Counted from the stretch's first letter, positions 41,936 to 51,741 are shown. The stretch: DNA of 64,000 nt from Pseudomonadota bacterium (GCA_023436885.1 JAEZHI010000045.1:124001-188000), one strand, 5' to 3'. The notes: generated by a model not told the origin, from the sequence alone. Numbers and translations: made by a program.

Positions 41936-42922
41936 ATGACCGACCCGACAGCCGTGCCTTCGGTGCCGAAGGCCGAACTCCACGTTCATCTTGAAGCCGG
42001 TGCTTCGCCTGAGCTTGTTCGCCGCAATGCTGCCCGTTACGGCGTCGATGTGTCGCGCCTATTCGATGACGAAGGGCGCTATCTCTGGACCGATTTCTCG
42101 GCCTTTCTCGTTGCCTATGACCTTGCAGCGTCGGTGTTCCGCACGCCCGAGGATTTTGCCGAGCTCGCCGAAATCTATCAGCGAGAAGCTGCCGCTGCCG
42201 GCTCGATCTATACCGAATTTTTCGTGTCACCCGATTTTGGCGAGCGTTCCGGCCTTGGTTACCGCGCCTATCTCGATGGGATTGTCGAGGGGCTGCGGCG
42301 AGCCGAAGCCGCGACAGGTATCATCGGCCGAGTCATCCCGCTGGTCGAGCGCCACTATGGCCCTGAGCGGGGCGTGGAGGCAGCCCGAATGGCCGTCAAC
42401 AATCTCGTTCCTGAGGTCGTTGGTTTCGGCATGGCCGGCGAAGAGCGGCTCCATGCCCCGCATGAGTTTGTCCCCGCGTTTGAGATTGCCGCCGAGGCAG
42501 GCCTGCCGCTGACCTGTCACGCCGGTGAGTGGTGCTCCTGGGAAGGTGTTGCGGCGACGCTCGACGCCATACCGGTGAAGCGTATCGGTCACGGTGTGCG
42601 CGCCATCGAGAGCGCTGATCTCGTCCGCCGCATTGCCGAAGAAGGCATCCACCTCGAGGTCTGCCCGGTGTCCAACGTGACGCTTGGCGTCTATCCGGAT
42701 TATGCGACCCATCCCCTACTGGCACTCAGGAAGGCGGGTGTCCGCCACTCGCTGAACACTGACGATCCGCCATTCTTCTGGACCTCGGTTGGCCATGAAT
42801 ATCGTACGGCGCGCGAGGCTTTCGGGCTGACCGATGTCGAGCTCAAGGCGGTGACACGGACCGCTATCGAGGATGCCTTCTGCGACGAGGCGACCAAAGC
42901 GAGGCTTTTCGCTCTGATATGA
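41936..42922 (+). CDS. add: Adenosine deaminase
   Basis: Deaminates adenosine or deoxyadenosine to (deoxy)inosine, which the phosphorylase then splits. The 328-residue protein has metal ligands HVHLE near residues 16-20, His and Glu in TCHAGEW, and Asp in LNTDDPPFF. These are all intact. Family members of this shape can instead act on adenine, but the SNVTLGVYPDY segment and the nucleoside context fit adenosine. The + ORF that contains upp begins four bases before its stop. Confidence 0.9.
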   Translation: MTDPTAVPSVPKAELHVHLEAGASPELVRRNAARYGVDVSRLFDDEGRYLWTDFSAFLVAYDLAASVFRTPEDFAELAEIYQREAAAAGSIYTEFFVSPDFGERSGLGYRAYLDGIVEGLRRAEAATGIIGRVIPLVERHYGPERGVEAARMAVNNLVPEVVGFGMAGEERLHAPHEFVPAFEIAAEAGLPLTCHAGEWCSWEGVAATLDAIPVKRIGHGVRAIESADLVRRIAEEGIHLEVCPVSNVTLGVYPDYATHPLLALRKAGVRHSLNTDDPPFFWTSVGHEYRTAREAFGLTDVELKAVTRTAIEDAFCDEATKARLFALI

Positions 42923-42966
42923 GCGGGAATCTGGTGGAGATCGGGGAAAATGCCGGTTTCGGAGGC

Positions 42967-43002
42967 GGCTTTGAGTCTTTATGGTCGCCCAAACTCAAAG
43001 CC
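42967..43002 (+). promoter_or_regulatory. Inverted repeat in the upp leader
   Basis: A perfect 10-bp inverted repeat (42967-42976 with 42993-43002) with a 16-base loop, ending four bases before the GAGGAA ribosome site of upp. It could be a transcript hairpin that gates upp translation or an operator. Confidence 0.5.
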
Positions 43003-43014
43003 CGCGAGGAACCC

Positions 43015-43641
43015 ATGAGCGTTAAGGTCATCGATCATCCGCTGGTGCAGCACAAGCTGACCATCATGCGCAAGCAGGAAACCTCGACAGCGAGCTTTCG
43101 GCGGCTGCTGCGCGAAATTTCGACGCTGCTCTGCTACGAGGTGACGCGCGACCTGGCTTTGACCGAAGTCGAGATAGAGACGCCGCTGCAGACGATGATG
43201 GCGCCGACGCTCGAAGGCAAGAAGCTGGTATTCGCCTCGGTGCTGCGCGCCGGCAACGGCCTTTTGGAGGGTATGCTCGATCTGGTGCCGGCGGCTCGCG
43301 TGTCGCATATCGGCATCTACCGTGACCATGAGACGCTGCAGCCGGTCGAATATTACTTCAAGGCGCCGGCCGATCTGTCGGACCGCCTGACCATTGTCGT
43401 CGACCCGATGCTGGCCACCGGCAATTCGTCGATTGCGGCTGTCGATAAGCTGAAGGAACGCGGCGCGCGCGATATCCGCTTTGTCTGCCTGCTGGCAGCG
43501 CCCGAAGGCATCAAGCATTTCACCGAGGCTCATCCTGACGTGCCGGTGTTCACGGCAGCGATCGACAGCCATCTCAACGAGAAGGGTTACATCGTGCCTG
43601 GTCTCGGCGATGCGGGCGACCGCATGTACGGCACCAAGTAA
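43015..43641 (+). CDS. upp: Uracil phosphoribosyltransferase
   Basis: Converts uracil and PRPP to UMP, recovering uracil released by the catabolic enzymes upstream. The 208-residue protein has VLRAGNGLLEGML, the PRPP loop VVDPMLATGNSS and the C-terminal YIVPGLGDAGDRMYGT motif. ATG 43015 begins the conserved VKVIDHPLVQHKL and follows GAGGAA. It ends the nucleoside island, closed by a strong terminator. Confidence 0.96.
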   Translation: MSVKVIDHPLVQHKLTIMRKQETSTASFRRLLREISTLLCYEVTRDLALTEVEIETPLQTMMAPTLEGKKLVFASVLRAGNGLLEGMLDLVPAARVSHIGIYRDHETLQPVEYYFKAPADLSDRLTIVVDPMLATGNSSIAAVDKLKERGARDIRFVCLLAAPEGIKHFTEAHPDVPVFTAAIDSHLNEKGYIVPGLGDAGDRMYGTK

Positions 43642-43668
43642 GCGCGGCCCAATTCGCTCAAAGCTCAG

Positions 43669-43697
43669 AAGCTCCGGTTATTGGCCGGAGCTTTTTT
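43669..43697 (+). terminator. Intrinsic terminator after upp
   Basis: A perfect 9-bp stem (43669-43677 with 43685-43693) with a seven-base loop, running into a T-run of six or more. It ends the nucleoside operon before the convergent tadC gene. Confidence 0.9.
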
Positions 43698-43730
43698 GTG
43701 CCGGCTCGGGGCTCGTTGTTTGGCTTTGAT

Positions 43731-44705
43731 CTATGGTAGCGCCATGATCTTGATGATGGCCGGAGCCATGATCACGGCAAACAGAACAGGCAAGAAGAAC
43801 ACGATCATCGGCACAGTGAGCTTGGGCGGCAAAGCCGCTGCCTTCTTCTCTGCTTCGTTCATTCGCATATCGCGATTTTCCTGGCTGAGAATGCGCAACG
43901 TCTGGCCGAGCGGGGTACCGTAGCGCTCCGATTGAATAAGGGCGAGACAGACCGCCTTGACCCCGTCCAATCCGGTACGATTGGCCAGGTTTTCGTAGGC
44001 CTGACGGCGGTCCGGCAAAAAGGACAATTCAGCCGTCGTCAGGCTGAGCTCCTCTGCCAAGGGTAGCGATTGGCTGCCGATTTCCTCGGAAACGCGACGA
44101 AAGGCATGTTCGATGGACATGCCGCTTTCAACGCAGATCAGGAGAAGATCGAGAGAGTCGGGAAAGGCGCGCTTGATCGATTGCTGCCGCTTCTGCAGCG
44201 CATTCGAGACAAAAATCACGGGCAGATAGAAGCCAGCGTAGGCAATGACCAGACATATGCCCGCCTTGAAGGGGAGCGGACGCTCGATCTTCATGACGAC
44301 AAATATGTAAAAAATCGCGATAGCCAGACAGGCGAAGGGCAATACAAAGCGTGCAAAGAGAAAAGTCGTGGTGGCCGCTTCGCTGCGAAAGCCTGCCTGC
44401 TTCAGCCGCTCTTCTCCCTTGTCGTCCAGCAGGGCCTTTCTGAGGGACAGCTTGTCGACAAGGCCGCGCATGTAAGCCTTCGACTCTTTGCCTCGAAGCG
44501 AACTGCGTCCCTCTTCCGCTAGTTTGGCGCGCTCTCGTTGCCGGATTTTTTCTCTTTCGTCGGCTACGGCACGCATGCGCGCCGGCAGACGGTCGCCCGA
44601 AAGGAGCGGCATCGCCAGACTGACGATCGTTGCGAAGATGGCAAGCGATACCAGGATGGCCATCAGGACCACCGGATCGCGCAAAGTGTTGACGATCGCG
44701 CCCAT
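43731..44705 (-). CDS. tadC: Tad pilus inner-membrane platform protein TadC
   Basis: One of two GspF/PilC-like platform proteins of Flp/Tad pilus assembly. The 324-residue protein has an N-terminal membrane segment, a charged region, and a T2SS-F domain with ISVE-type ICVESGMSIEHAFRRV and LALIQSERYGTPLGQTL, then two C-terminal membrane segments. It is the last gene of the minus-strand pilus operon, ten bases after tadB. The tetratricopeptide gene tadD, which often follows, is not here; upp is next on the other strand. Confidence 0.93.
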   Translation of the reverse strand: MGAIVNTLRDPVVLMAILVSLAIFATIVSLAMPLLSGDRLPARMRAVADEREKIRQRERAKLAEEGRSSLRGKESKAYMRGLVDKLSLRKALLDDKGEERLKQAGFRSEAATTTFLFARFVLPFACLAIAIFYIFVVMKIERPLPFKAGICLVIAYAGFYLPVIFVSNALQKRQQSIKRAFPDSLDLLLICVESGMSIEHAFRRVSEEIGSQSLPLAEELSLTTAELSFLPDRRQAYENLANRTGLDGVKAVCLALIQSERYGTPLGQTLRILSQENRDMRMNEAEKKAAALPPKLTVPMIVFFLPVLFAVIMAPAIIKIMALP

Positions 44706-44714
44706 GGTGGTCCC

Positions 44715-45707
44715 TCAGAAGTCGAAAGCGATCATGCGCTTCATGACAAAGACGCCGATCATCATCCAGAGAAGCGAAATGCCCAGAACAATCTGGCCGA
44801 TGGGGGTGATGAACAACACCATGATGTAGCTGGGGCTGGTCAGGTATACGAGCGTCGTGACGATGAATGGTAGCGAGCCGATGATGCCAGCCGACGACTT
44901 TGCTTCCATGCTCATCGCCTGGATCTTGGCACGCATCTTCTTGCGCTCGCGCAGAACCTTGGCGAGGTTGCCAAGCGCTTCGGAGAGATTACCACCGGCT
45001 TTCGACTGGATGGAAAGCACAATGCCGAAGAAGTTAGTCTCCGCCAACGGCACACGTTCGTACATGCGAACGACCGCTTCATCGATCGGAATACCGAGCT
45101 GCATTGCTTCGACGACGATGCGGAACTCGCTTCTGACCGGCTCCTTGGCTTCGGTGGCAATCATCCTGAGGCAGTCGTTGAGCGGCAAACCCGCCTTTAC
45201 GCCGCGCACAATGACCTCGACGGCGTTGGCGAGCTCTTCAATGAAGGCTTCGTGACGGCGCTTGCGTATGAAATTGACGATAAAGCGTGGCAGACCGACG
45301 GCACCTACGAAGCCGGCGCCCAATACCACCAACACCGGCATGCCGGTCAGAAAGCAGGTCGCAGCGCTGACGATACCGGCAATCGCGCTGTAGAGATAAA
45401 ATCGGCTTATGGGAACATTGATGCCAGCCTGTTGAAGGCGAAGTTGCAAAGGTGGATTGGTGGATTTTGACGCCTTGTGCTTTTGCTTGATCTCAAGATC
45501 TTTCAGCGTCTCCTGGACGTTGCGGCGCCGCGTCGTCGGTGCCGCTGCCGCCTTGGCCCGCTCGGCGGTGACCGAGGAGGCTACAACCAGTGTCCGGCGG
45601 CGCTCTGCTGACGCCTGCCGCTCGATCCGCCCGTAAAAGAAGCCGTAGAGGAGAGCCGCGATGGAAAAGCCGACAAGGCCCATCATCGCGAGGATGCTTA
45701 CGTCCAT
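44715..45707 (-). CDS. tadB: Tad pilus inner-membrane platform protein TadB
   Basis: The partner platform protein, 330 residues. N-terminal membrane segment, a polar linker (to about residue 90), two membrane segments, the T2SS-F domain (VIVRGVKAGLPLNDCLRMI, VLSIQSKAGGNLSEAL) and two final membrane segments. ATG 45707 sits seven bases after AAGGGGGG and was preferred to 45713. It lies 33 bases after cpaF. Confidence 0.93.
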   Translation of the reverse strand: MDVSILAMMGLVGFSIAALLYGFFYGRIERQASAERRRTLVVASSVTAERAKAAAAPTTRRRNVQETLKDLEIKQKHKASKSTNPPLQLRLQQAGINVPISRFYLYSAIAGIVSAATCFLTGMPVLVVLGAGFVGAVGLPRFIVNFIRKRRHEAFIEELANAVEVIVRGVKAGLPLNDCLRMIATEAKEPVRSEFRIVVEAMQLGIPIDEAVVRMYERVPLAETNFFGIVLSIQSKAGGNLSEALGNLAKVLRERKKMRAKIQAMSMEAKSSAGIIGSLPFIVTTLVYLTSPSYIMVLFITPIGQIVLGISLLWMMIGVFVMKRMIAFDF

Positions 45708-45740
45708 TTGCATGCCCCCCTTCCGTTTGGTCGCCAATGG

Positions 45741-47216
45741 TCAGGCATAGGCGCCCGAAGGTGCCGGAGCCTCGGATTCGTCAAGGGCGGCGGCGAGCCG
45801 CTTCTCTTCGCCATAGTAGCGAGCGCGGTCCCAGAACTTCGGCCGGCCGATGCCGGTCGACCTGTGCCGGCCGATAAGCCGCCCGTCGCTTTCCTCGCCG
45901 ACGATGTCATAGACAAAGAGATCCTGAGTGATGACGACATCGCCTTCGAGGCCGACCACTTCGGTAATATGGGTGATCCGGCGCGAGCCATCGCGAAGGC
46001 GAGCTGCCTGGATGATGACGTCCACTGACGTGACGATCATCTCGCGCACGGTCTTCGATGGCAGTGTGTAGCCGCCCATGGAGATCATCGACTCGACGCG
46101 GGAGATGGCCTCACGCGGTGAGTTAGCATGCAGCGTACCCATTGAGCCGTCGTGGCCAGTGTTCATGGCTTGCAGCAAATCGAAGGCTTCCGGGCCGCGA
46201 ACTTCGCCGACGATAATCCGCTCCGGACGCATACGCAGGCAGTTCTTCACCAAGTCGCGCATGGTCACCTGACCCTCGCCTTCCAGGTTGGGCGGGCGAG
46301 TTTCGAGGCGGACGACATGTGGCTGCTGCAACTGGAGTTCCGCTGCGTCTTCGCAGGTGATGATGCGCTCGGTTGGCTCAATATAGGCGGTGAGGCAGTT
46401 GAGCAGCGTCGTCTTGCCCGAACCGGTACCGCCTGAGACCAGTACGTTGCAGCGGCAGCGCCCGATGATCTCCAGAATGGTTGCCCCTTCTGGCGTGATG
46501 GATCCGAACTTGACGAGCTGCGGCAGTGTCAGCTTGTCTTTCTTGAACTTACGAATGGTCAGCGTCGGGCCGTCGATGGCCAGCGGCGGTGCGATGACGT
46601 TGACGCGGCTGCCGTCCGGAAGGCGGGCGTCGCAGATCGGGGAGGCTTCGTCGACACGGCGGCCGATCTGACTGACGATGCGCTGGCAGATGTTCATCAG
46701 CTGCACATTGTCGCGGAAGCGAACACCGGTCTTGATCATCTTGCCGCCCACTTCGATGAAGGTGGCATTGGCACCGTTGACCATGATGTCGGCGATGTCG
46801 TCGCGGGCCAGCAAGGGCTCCAGAGGACCGTAGCCGAGCACGTCGTTGCAGATGTCGTCGAGCAGCTCTTCCTGCTCCGAGATCGACATCACCACCGCCT
46901 TGAGCGAAATGATGTCGCCGACGATGTCACGGATTTCTTCGCGTGCCGTCTCGACGTCGAGCTTGGCGAGCTGGCTGAGGTCGATCGTCTCGATCAGCGC
47001 CGAGAAGATCGATGACTTGGTATCGTAGTAGCTGTCGGACTTGCGTCGCTCCGGCATCTCGGGCGCTGGAGCCGCGGCAGGGCGTGCGGTTGCCGCAGGA
47101 GTTGGCGCCACCGGGGCCGCAACCGGCGGCGGAGTTGATTCGATGGCGCGTGCCACCGGGCTCGCCGCTGGCTTTTCCAGTGCCGTACCGAATGAACCGC
47201 GCTTGCCAAAGGACAT
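45741..47216 (-). CDS. cpaF: Pilus assembly ATPase CpaF/TadA
   Basis: Secretion ATPase that powers pilus extension and, in some bacteria, retraction. The 491-residue protein has an N-terminal proline/alanine-rich linker, the NTD with DICNDVLGYGPLEPLL, Walker A GGTGSGKTT, Asp box ITCEDAAELQL, Walker B RIIVGEVRGPEAFD and His box MNTGHDGSMGTLHA, all intact. It follows cpaE by 23 bases with a GAGGAG ribosome site. The alanine/proline linker is longer than usual but typical of rhizobial forms. Confidence 0.95.
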   Translation of the reverse strand: MSFGKRGSFGTALEKPAASPVARAIESTPPPVAAPVAPTPAATARPAAAPAPEMPERRKSDSYYDTKSSIFSALIETIDLSQLAKLDVETAREEIRDIVGDIISLKAVVMSISEQEELLDDICNDVLGYGPLEPLLARDDIADIMVNGANATFIEVGGKMIKTGVRFRDNVQLMNICQRIVSQIGRRVDEASPICDARLPDGSRVNVIAPPLAIDGPTLTIRKFKKDKLTLPQLVKFGSITPEGATILEIIGRCRCNVLVSGGTGSGKTTLLNCLTAYIEPTERIITCEDAAELQLQQPHVVRLETRPPNLEGEGQVTMRDLVKNCLRMRPERIIVGEVRGPEAFDLLQAMNTGHDGSMGTLHANSPREAISRVESMISMGGYTLPSKTVREMIVTSVDVIIQAARLRDGSRRITHITEVVGLEGDVVITQDLFVYDIVGEESDGRLIGRHRSTGIGRPKFWDRARYYGEEKRLAAALDESEAPAPSGAYA

Positions 47217-47239
47217 CGAACGTCTCCTCGTCCTGTTCG

Positions 47240-48511
47240 TCAGTGCGCCTTGAGGCGCGGAAGCCGGGCGAGCAGGGGCATGAGAGCCGACTTGCGGCTG
47301 TTGCGGGTTATGCTGCGTCCCGTCAGGCGCGCAGCGAGCGTATCGAACATTTGTGCGATCGGAGCCCGGGCGTTCAGCTCGGCAATCATCTGTCCGTTGT
47401 TGGTCGCGGTGCCGAACAGGGCCGCGTCAAAGGGAATGATGGCAGCTGGATCGAGCTGCAACGCCTTCTGGAAATCGACAGGCTTGATCTCCGGGCGCTT
47501 GGGCAAGCCCACCTGATTGATCACCAGACGGGGCGGCTCGTCGTTGGGCCGGGCGATCTTCAGTTGATCGATGACATTCTTGGCGTTTCGTAGCGAGGTC
47601 AGGTCTGGTGTGGCCGTGATCACAACCTCGTCGGCCGAGCCGAGCAGCCGCCGTACCCAAGCCGTCCAGAGGTGGGGCAGGTCGAGAATGATGGCTGGGG
47701 CGCTGACACGCGCCGCGTCGATAATCGGTTCGAACGCCATCTCGTCGTGGTCGAAGGGGCGATCCAGGGTGGCCGGCGCCGCAAGCAAGCTCAGATTGTC
47801 GGCGCACTTGGAGAGAAGGCGGTCGAGAAACACGTCATCAACCCGGTCGCCCGCAGCGAGCGCGTCGGAAAGAGTTTGAGCCGGTTCCTGGTTGAAGTCG
47901 AGGCTGGCGGTACCGAAGGGAAGATCGAGGTCCGCGAGAACCACGCCGCCTTCGAAGGCGCGTGACAAGGCAAAGGCGACATTGTGGGCCACAGTCGATG
48001 AGCCCGCCCCGCCACGAGCGCCGATGAACGCAAGGATCCGGCCCACGGGCTTCACATCGGGCGAAAGATAGATTTCACCGATCTCGCGGATCACATCGTA
48101 GAGATCGAAAGGGGCAACCATATACTCCGAAACGCCGCGCCGCATGAGGTCACGATAGAGGGCAACGTCATTGTGGTGGCCGATCAGCACCACTTTCGTG
48201 CCGGCGTCGCAGACCGTTGCCAGTTGATCGACCTGCTCAAGCACCTGTTCGCGCCGTTCCCGCGTTTCGATGAACAGCAGGTTCGGCGTCGGGGCAGCGG
48301 CATAGAAATCGAGCGCAGCGGGGACGCCACCTTGGTGGACCTTGACGTGGGCCCTGGCCATGCGGCGATCGGCAGCCGCCTGCTCGAGCACTTCGGCAAC
48401 CTCAGGCGTCTCGCAAAAGGCCTGAATGGAGATGCGTGGCACAGGCTTCAGTCCGTCTGTGTCGGCAGAGCGGCCGGAAGCTTGAGGCGCGAACGGATCG
48501 TCGGTAGTCAT
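47240..48511 (-). CDS. cpaE: Pilus assembly protein CpaE (receiver-like plus MinD/ParA-type ATPase)
   Basis: Localises the pilus machinery in Caulobacter. The 423-residue protein has an atypical receiver-like N-terminal domain and a C-terminal MinD-like domain with GARGGAGSST as the P-loop. The P-loop has no lysine in the usual place, which is known for CpaE. LADLDLPFG and DLPHLWTAW are the other motifs. ATG 48511 was chosen; an upstream extension is unlikely. It follows cpaD with a 104-base gap. Confidence 0.92.
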   Translation of the reverse strand: MTTDDPFAPQASGRSADTDGLKPVPRISIQAFCETPEVAEVLEQAAADRRMARAHVKVHQGGVPAALDFYAAAPTPNLLFIETRERREQVLEQVDQLATVCDAGTKVVLIGHHNDVALYRDLMRRGVSEYMVAPFDLYDVIREIGEIYLSPDVKPVGRILAFIGARGGAGSSTVAHNVAFALSRAFEGGVVLADLDLPFGTASLDFNQEPAQTLSDALAAGDRVDDVFLDRLLSKCADNLSLLAAPATLDRPFDHDEMAFEPIIDAARVSAPAIILDLPHLWTAWVRRLLGSADEVVITATPDLTSLRNAKNVIDQLKIARPNDEPPRLVINQVGLPKRPEIKPVDFQKALQLDPAAIIPFDAALFGTATNNGQMIAELNARAPIAQMFDTLAARLTGRSITRNSRKSALMPLLARLPRLKAH

Positions 48512-48615
48512 GGCCGTCGGTTCCTGAGTTTTCCAGCATGAAGCTGAAAAGACAAACGGAGATATAAAGTTGTGTTTCGCTCCGGTCGGGACGGGGCGAC
48601 GTTGGTGGCCTAGCC

Positions 48616-49305
48616 TTAGCTGCCGCCTGTAGAAGAGGTGTCGGTGCTTGAGAGCTTCTGAAGGGCCTGCCAACGCTGCCAACCGTGCACCGGCGTCTCG
48701 GCGCGAGGTGTGATCAGATCGTTCGGGTTTTCGACCATTGCAGCGAGGTTGGCCTGGGTGGCGCAGCCGAACTCGGCGCCGGCGTCACCTTTCTGGTTGT
48801 CGGGCATGATGTCGGCAGTCCAACGGCCGCAGGGTGGACTAACTGCCTTGATGCGGGCAAATCCAAGCCGGATCGGTGCGGGAACGCGAGGATCGGCAAC
48901 GGCGTAGGTCTGTGCCCTGATGTAGGCGGGTGCAACGCCCGACTGTTTGAGTACGACACGGATCTGGCGCGCCAGATAATCGGCTGCTGCCTGATTGACG
49001 GATCCGGCCGGCGTCATCACCACGACCGGGCCCGTGGCATTCCTTGCCGCGTCGGCACCAAAGTCGGCGACGACGGCCCTGAGGTCTGCCGACAGCCCAC
49101 CAGTGCCGGTTCCGACCGGAATGTCCAGCGTCTGGGGGGCTTCGGTAACGGCTATCGGGTAGGCGCTTCTGTAGCCGTCCGACGGAGTGCCCTCGGTCAA
49201 CGACTGGCCCTGCTGGTTGCAGGCTGCCAGCGTCACCGCAAGGGTCAGTGCCACGGCGGCGAGCGGCACTCGTTCGGAGCGGACAAGATACTTTATCGCC
49301 TGCAT
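48616..49305 (-). CDS. cpaD: Pilus assembly lipoprotein CpaD
   Basis: Outer-membrane-associated lipoprotein of the Tad secretin. The 229-residue product starts with a signal peptide and lipobox (TLAACNQQ), then the CpaD domain with AADYLARQIRVVLKQSG, GRWTADI and FGCATQANLAAMVENPNDL, the last being the most conserved block. ATG 49305 follows GGAGGATTGGC. It lies 22 bases after cpaC. Confidence 0.93.
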   Translation of the reverse strand: MQAIKYLVRSERVPLAAVALTLAVTLAACNQQGQSLTEGTPSDGYRSAYPIAVTEAPQTLDIPVGTGTGGLSADLRAVVADFGADAARNATGPVVVMTPAGSVNQAAADYLARQIRVVLKQSGVAPAYIRAQTYAVADPRVPAPIRLGFARIKAVSPPCGRWTADIMPDNQKGDAGAEFGCATQANLAAMVENPNDLITPRAETPVHGWQRWQALQKLSSTDTSSTGGS

Positions 49306-49327
49306 GCCAATCCTCCGATGCGCTGGC

Positions 49328-50755
49328 TCACTCATAGGAGAAGCCGTAGCGGCCCTGGTAGGAACCAGAAGCAGCACCGTTGACGCGGTAGATTCTATTG
49401 ATCTGGTTCAGGAAGTAGCTTTGGGCGTCGGCCTGGAAGTTCAGATTCTGATCCGGACGGGTGATCTCCGACGGAGCAACAGGCTTGACCAGATACGGGG
49501 TGACGAAAATCACCAACTCCGTCTGCTGGCGTTTATAAGCTTCGCTCTTGAACAGCGCGCCCAGGATCGGCAGATCGGACAGTCCTGGGATTCCGTTCAC
49601 AGTCTTGGAGACGTTGTCCTTGAGCAGGCCGCCGATCGCGATGGCTCCACCCGAGGGGAGTTCGACCGTTGTCTCAGCGCTTCGCTTGCTCAAGCCTGGA
49701 TATGTCGAGCTGTAGGTCGTGTCAGGATCGCTGACTTCCGTGTTGATCTTTAGACTGATCCGTCCCGAGGAAAGTACCGTCGGCGTGAACCCAAGAATTA
49801 TGCCGTATTCCTTGAAGTTGACGGTGTTGTTGTCCGTGCCGTTGCTGACAATGTAGGGAATTTCGCCGCCGACGACGAACTTCGCGGCCTGGCCGGAAAC
49901 CGCTGTGAGGTTCGGTTCGGCCAGGGTTCTCACAACGCCCTGCGTTTTGAGTGCCTCGATCATACCGGCGAAGTTTGACGATCCTATGCCAAGCGCGCCG
50001 GTCGTCGTGCCGGTTGCCACGCTATAGGTGTTACCGGTGTTGGTGCCTGAAATCACCCGGTTGGCGAAATTGGCGAGGCTGTAAGTCGTTGACGTCGTTG
50101 GGGTTGAGATGGGCGCGAAGGTGACTCCGCCTACGGTCGTCAGAGCCGTCATGTCGACGCCGAGATTTCGGGTCGCATTCTTGGCTACCTCGGCCACGAC
50201 GACGCGAAGATTGACTTGGTCCGAGCCGGAAACCGTGATCGAGTTTACAATCTGGTTGGACGAGCCGACGAATTTTCCAGCGATGGTCGCCGCCATGGCC
50301 GCAGCTTCCGGGGAAGTCACGGTACCTGAGAGTACCAGCGAGTCGCCAAGCGATTGCGCCTTGATGTGCGAGCCGGGGATTACTTCGGCGAGCGTGCTCT
50401 CAAGCCCGACGGTGTCGCGTGCAATGACGAGCTCGAAGTGGGCAATCTGACGGTTGCCAGCGCCGAACAGAAAGACGTTGGCCTCGCCGATGCTCATGCC
50501 AATGATGTAAATCTTGCGATTGTTGCGCACCACGGCATCGGCGACTGCCGGGTTTGACACCAGCACGTCGCGTATGTCTTCCGGAAGGTCAATGACCATG
50601 GACTTGTTCAGGCCCAGGTTGACGACCCGCCCTTCCAGATCCGCCGTCGAGTTGATAGCTGCAGGGTCAGCCGCTCGAGCCGGCTGAGGCAGAACCGCAA
50701 GTCCGGCGAACAGAAGGCCCGCAATGGGAAGGATCAAGGCTAGGCAGCGATTCAT
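49328..50755 (-). CDS. cpaC: Outer-membrane secretin CpaC/RcpA
   Basis: Forms the Tad pilus channel in the outer membrane. The 475-residue product has a signal peptide (MNRCLALILPIAGLLFAGLAVL), a pilus-assembly N-terminal domain (VVNLGLNKSMVIDLP...SNPAVADAVV), a BON-like domain, and the secretin domain ending TELVIFVTPYLVKP. ATG 50755 fits the signal peptide and an AGGAA site; ATG 50800 overlaps the cpaB stop (ATGA) and would give 490 residues with a long n-region. Confidence 0.93.
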   Translation of the reverse strand: MNRCLALILPIAGLLFAGLAVLPQPARAADPAAINSTADLEGRVVNLGLNKSMVIDLPEDIRDVLVSNPAVADAVVRNNRKIYIIGMSIGEANVFLFGAGNRQIAHFELVIARDTVGLESTLAEVIPGSHIKAQSLGDSLVLSGTVTSPEAAAMAATIAGKFVGSSNQIVNSITVSGSDQVNLRVVVAEVAKNATRNLGVDMTALTTVGGVTFAPISTPTTSTTYSLANFANRVISGTNTGNTYSVATGTTTGALGIGSSNFAGMIEALKTQGVVRTLAEPNLTAVSGQAAKFVVGGEIPYIVSNGTDNNTVNFKEYGIILGFTPTVLSSGRISLKINTEVSDPDTTYSSTYPGLSKRSAETTVELPSGGAIAIGGLLKDNVSKTVNGIPGLSDLPILGALFKSEAYKRQQTELVIFVTPYLVKPVAPSEITRPDQNLNFQADAQSYFLNQINRIYRVNGAASGSYQGRYGFSYE

Positions 50756-50796
50756 GACCGTGTTTCCTGGATTTGCAATCGGTCGAGATGCTTTGG

Positions 50797-51591
50797 TCAT
50801 GGTGCTTGCTGAGCGGTAACGCGTGAAACCGCCCCGAATTTCACGACAGCTATGCCGGTTGGTTTGCGTTGCTTTGCAGCAGGTTGGCTGGAATCGGCCA
50901 GTGGGCGAAGTGCGAGCGAGATAGTCCCGATCTGCTGGGCCTGGGTGACGAGCTCCGTCTGGTCGGGTGTCAGCTCAAGCGTGGCCGTGTTTTGGGCCAC
51001 GATCGACGGTTGCTTGTCGTCTCCGCTTTGCTGGACGGATTGGTCGATGGCCAACACCCTCACATCGGTCAGGATCGTCTCGGCCACTGCCTCGTTGGCA
51101 CCTTTCTGATGGACCAGCAGGATGTCCACCCGATCTTCCGGCAGGATGAAGCCGCCGGCAGTGGAAGCCGCGTTGACGCGCACAGCCACCGCGCGCATGC
51201 CGACTGGCAATACCGCTGAGAGGAATCCCCGGTCGGAACGCACCAGCTTGGCCTTGCGAATTGGCTCTCCGGCCAGGATGGGGCTGCGCACCAGCATGCC
51301 CTTCAGATCGGTGACGGCATCCGGCTCGTTTGATCGCTGTATGTATCCATCGTTGAGCCCGTCCTTGGGCCACGGTTTCCAGACAAGCGTGTCGGAATCG
51401 ACGGTCTTTCCAACCTGGATGTCCGAGGCGGCAACCAATACGTCTTCAAGGTCGATGGGAGGCGCTACGGGTTGGGCGGCGACCTCCTGAGGGGCCTCCG
51501 GGGCCCGAGCGCCGATCCGTGTCGCTATGAGGCCGGCACCGGCGGCAGCGCCGACGGCGACGAGAAGGATGACCAGTTGGATCGGACGCAT
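50797..51591 (-). CDS. cpaB: Pilus assembly protein CpaB/RcpC
   Basis: Periplasmic protein with one N-terminal membrane anchor, needed for Flp pilus assembly. The 264-residue product has the SAF domain (VLVAASDIQVGKTVDSDTLVW) and the RcpC/CpaB domain (GGFILPEDRVDILLVHQKG). Start ATG 51591 gives the normal MRPIQLVILLVAVGAAAGAG N terminus. The 3' end overlaps the first cpaC start candidate. A 150-base gap from cpaA may hold a second promoter. Confidence 0.92.
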   Translation of the reverse strand: MRPIQLVILLVAVGAAAGAGLIATRIGARAPEAPQEVAAQPVAPPIDLEDVLVAASDIQVGKTVDSDTLVWKPWPKDGLNDGYIQRSNEPDAVTDLKGMLVRSPILAGEPIRKAKLVRSDRGFLSAVLPVGMRAVAVRVNAASTAGGFILPEDRVDILLVHQKGANEAVAETILTDVRVLAIDQSVQQSGDDKQPSIVAQNTATLELTPDQTELVTQAQQIGTISLALRPLADSSQPAAKQRKPTGIAVVKFGAVSRVTAQQAP

Positions 51592-51741
51592 GATGTTGCC
51601 TCGTGACCTGGGACGACGAGCGTTCCACTCAACGTCGGAGTACACGGGGTAACGCTGAATTTATGGTTAATAAGGTGTTTGAAATCGTCTCGGTTTGTAT
51701 CCGGCGTTCAGGAATCGTCAGCAATTGGCGTCTTTGCCACC

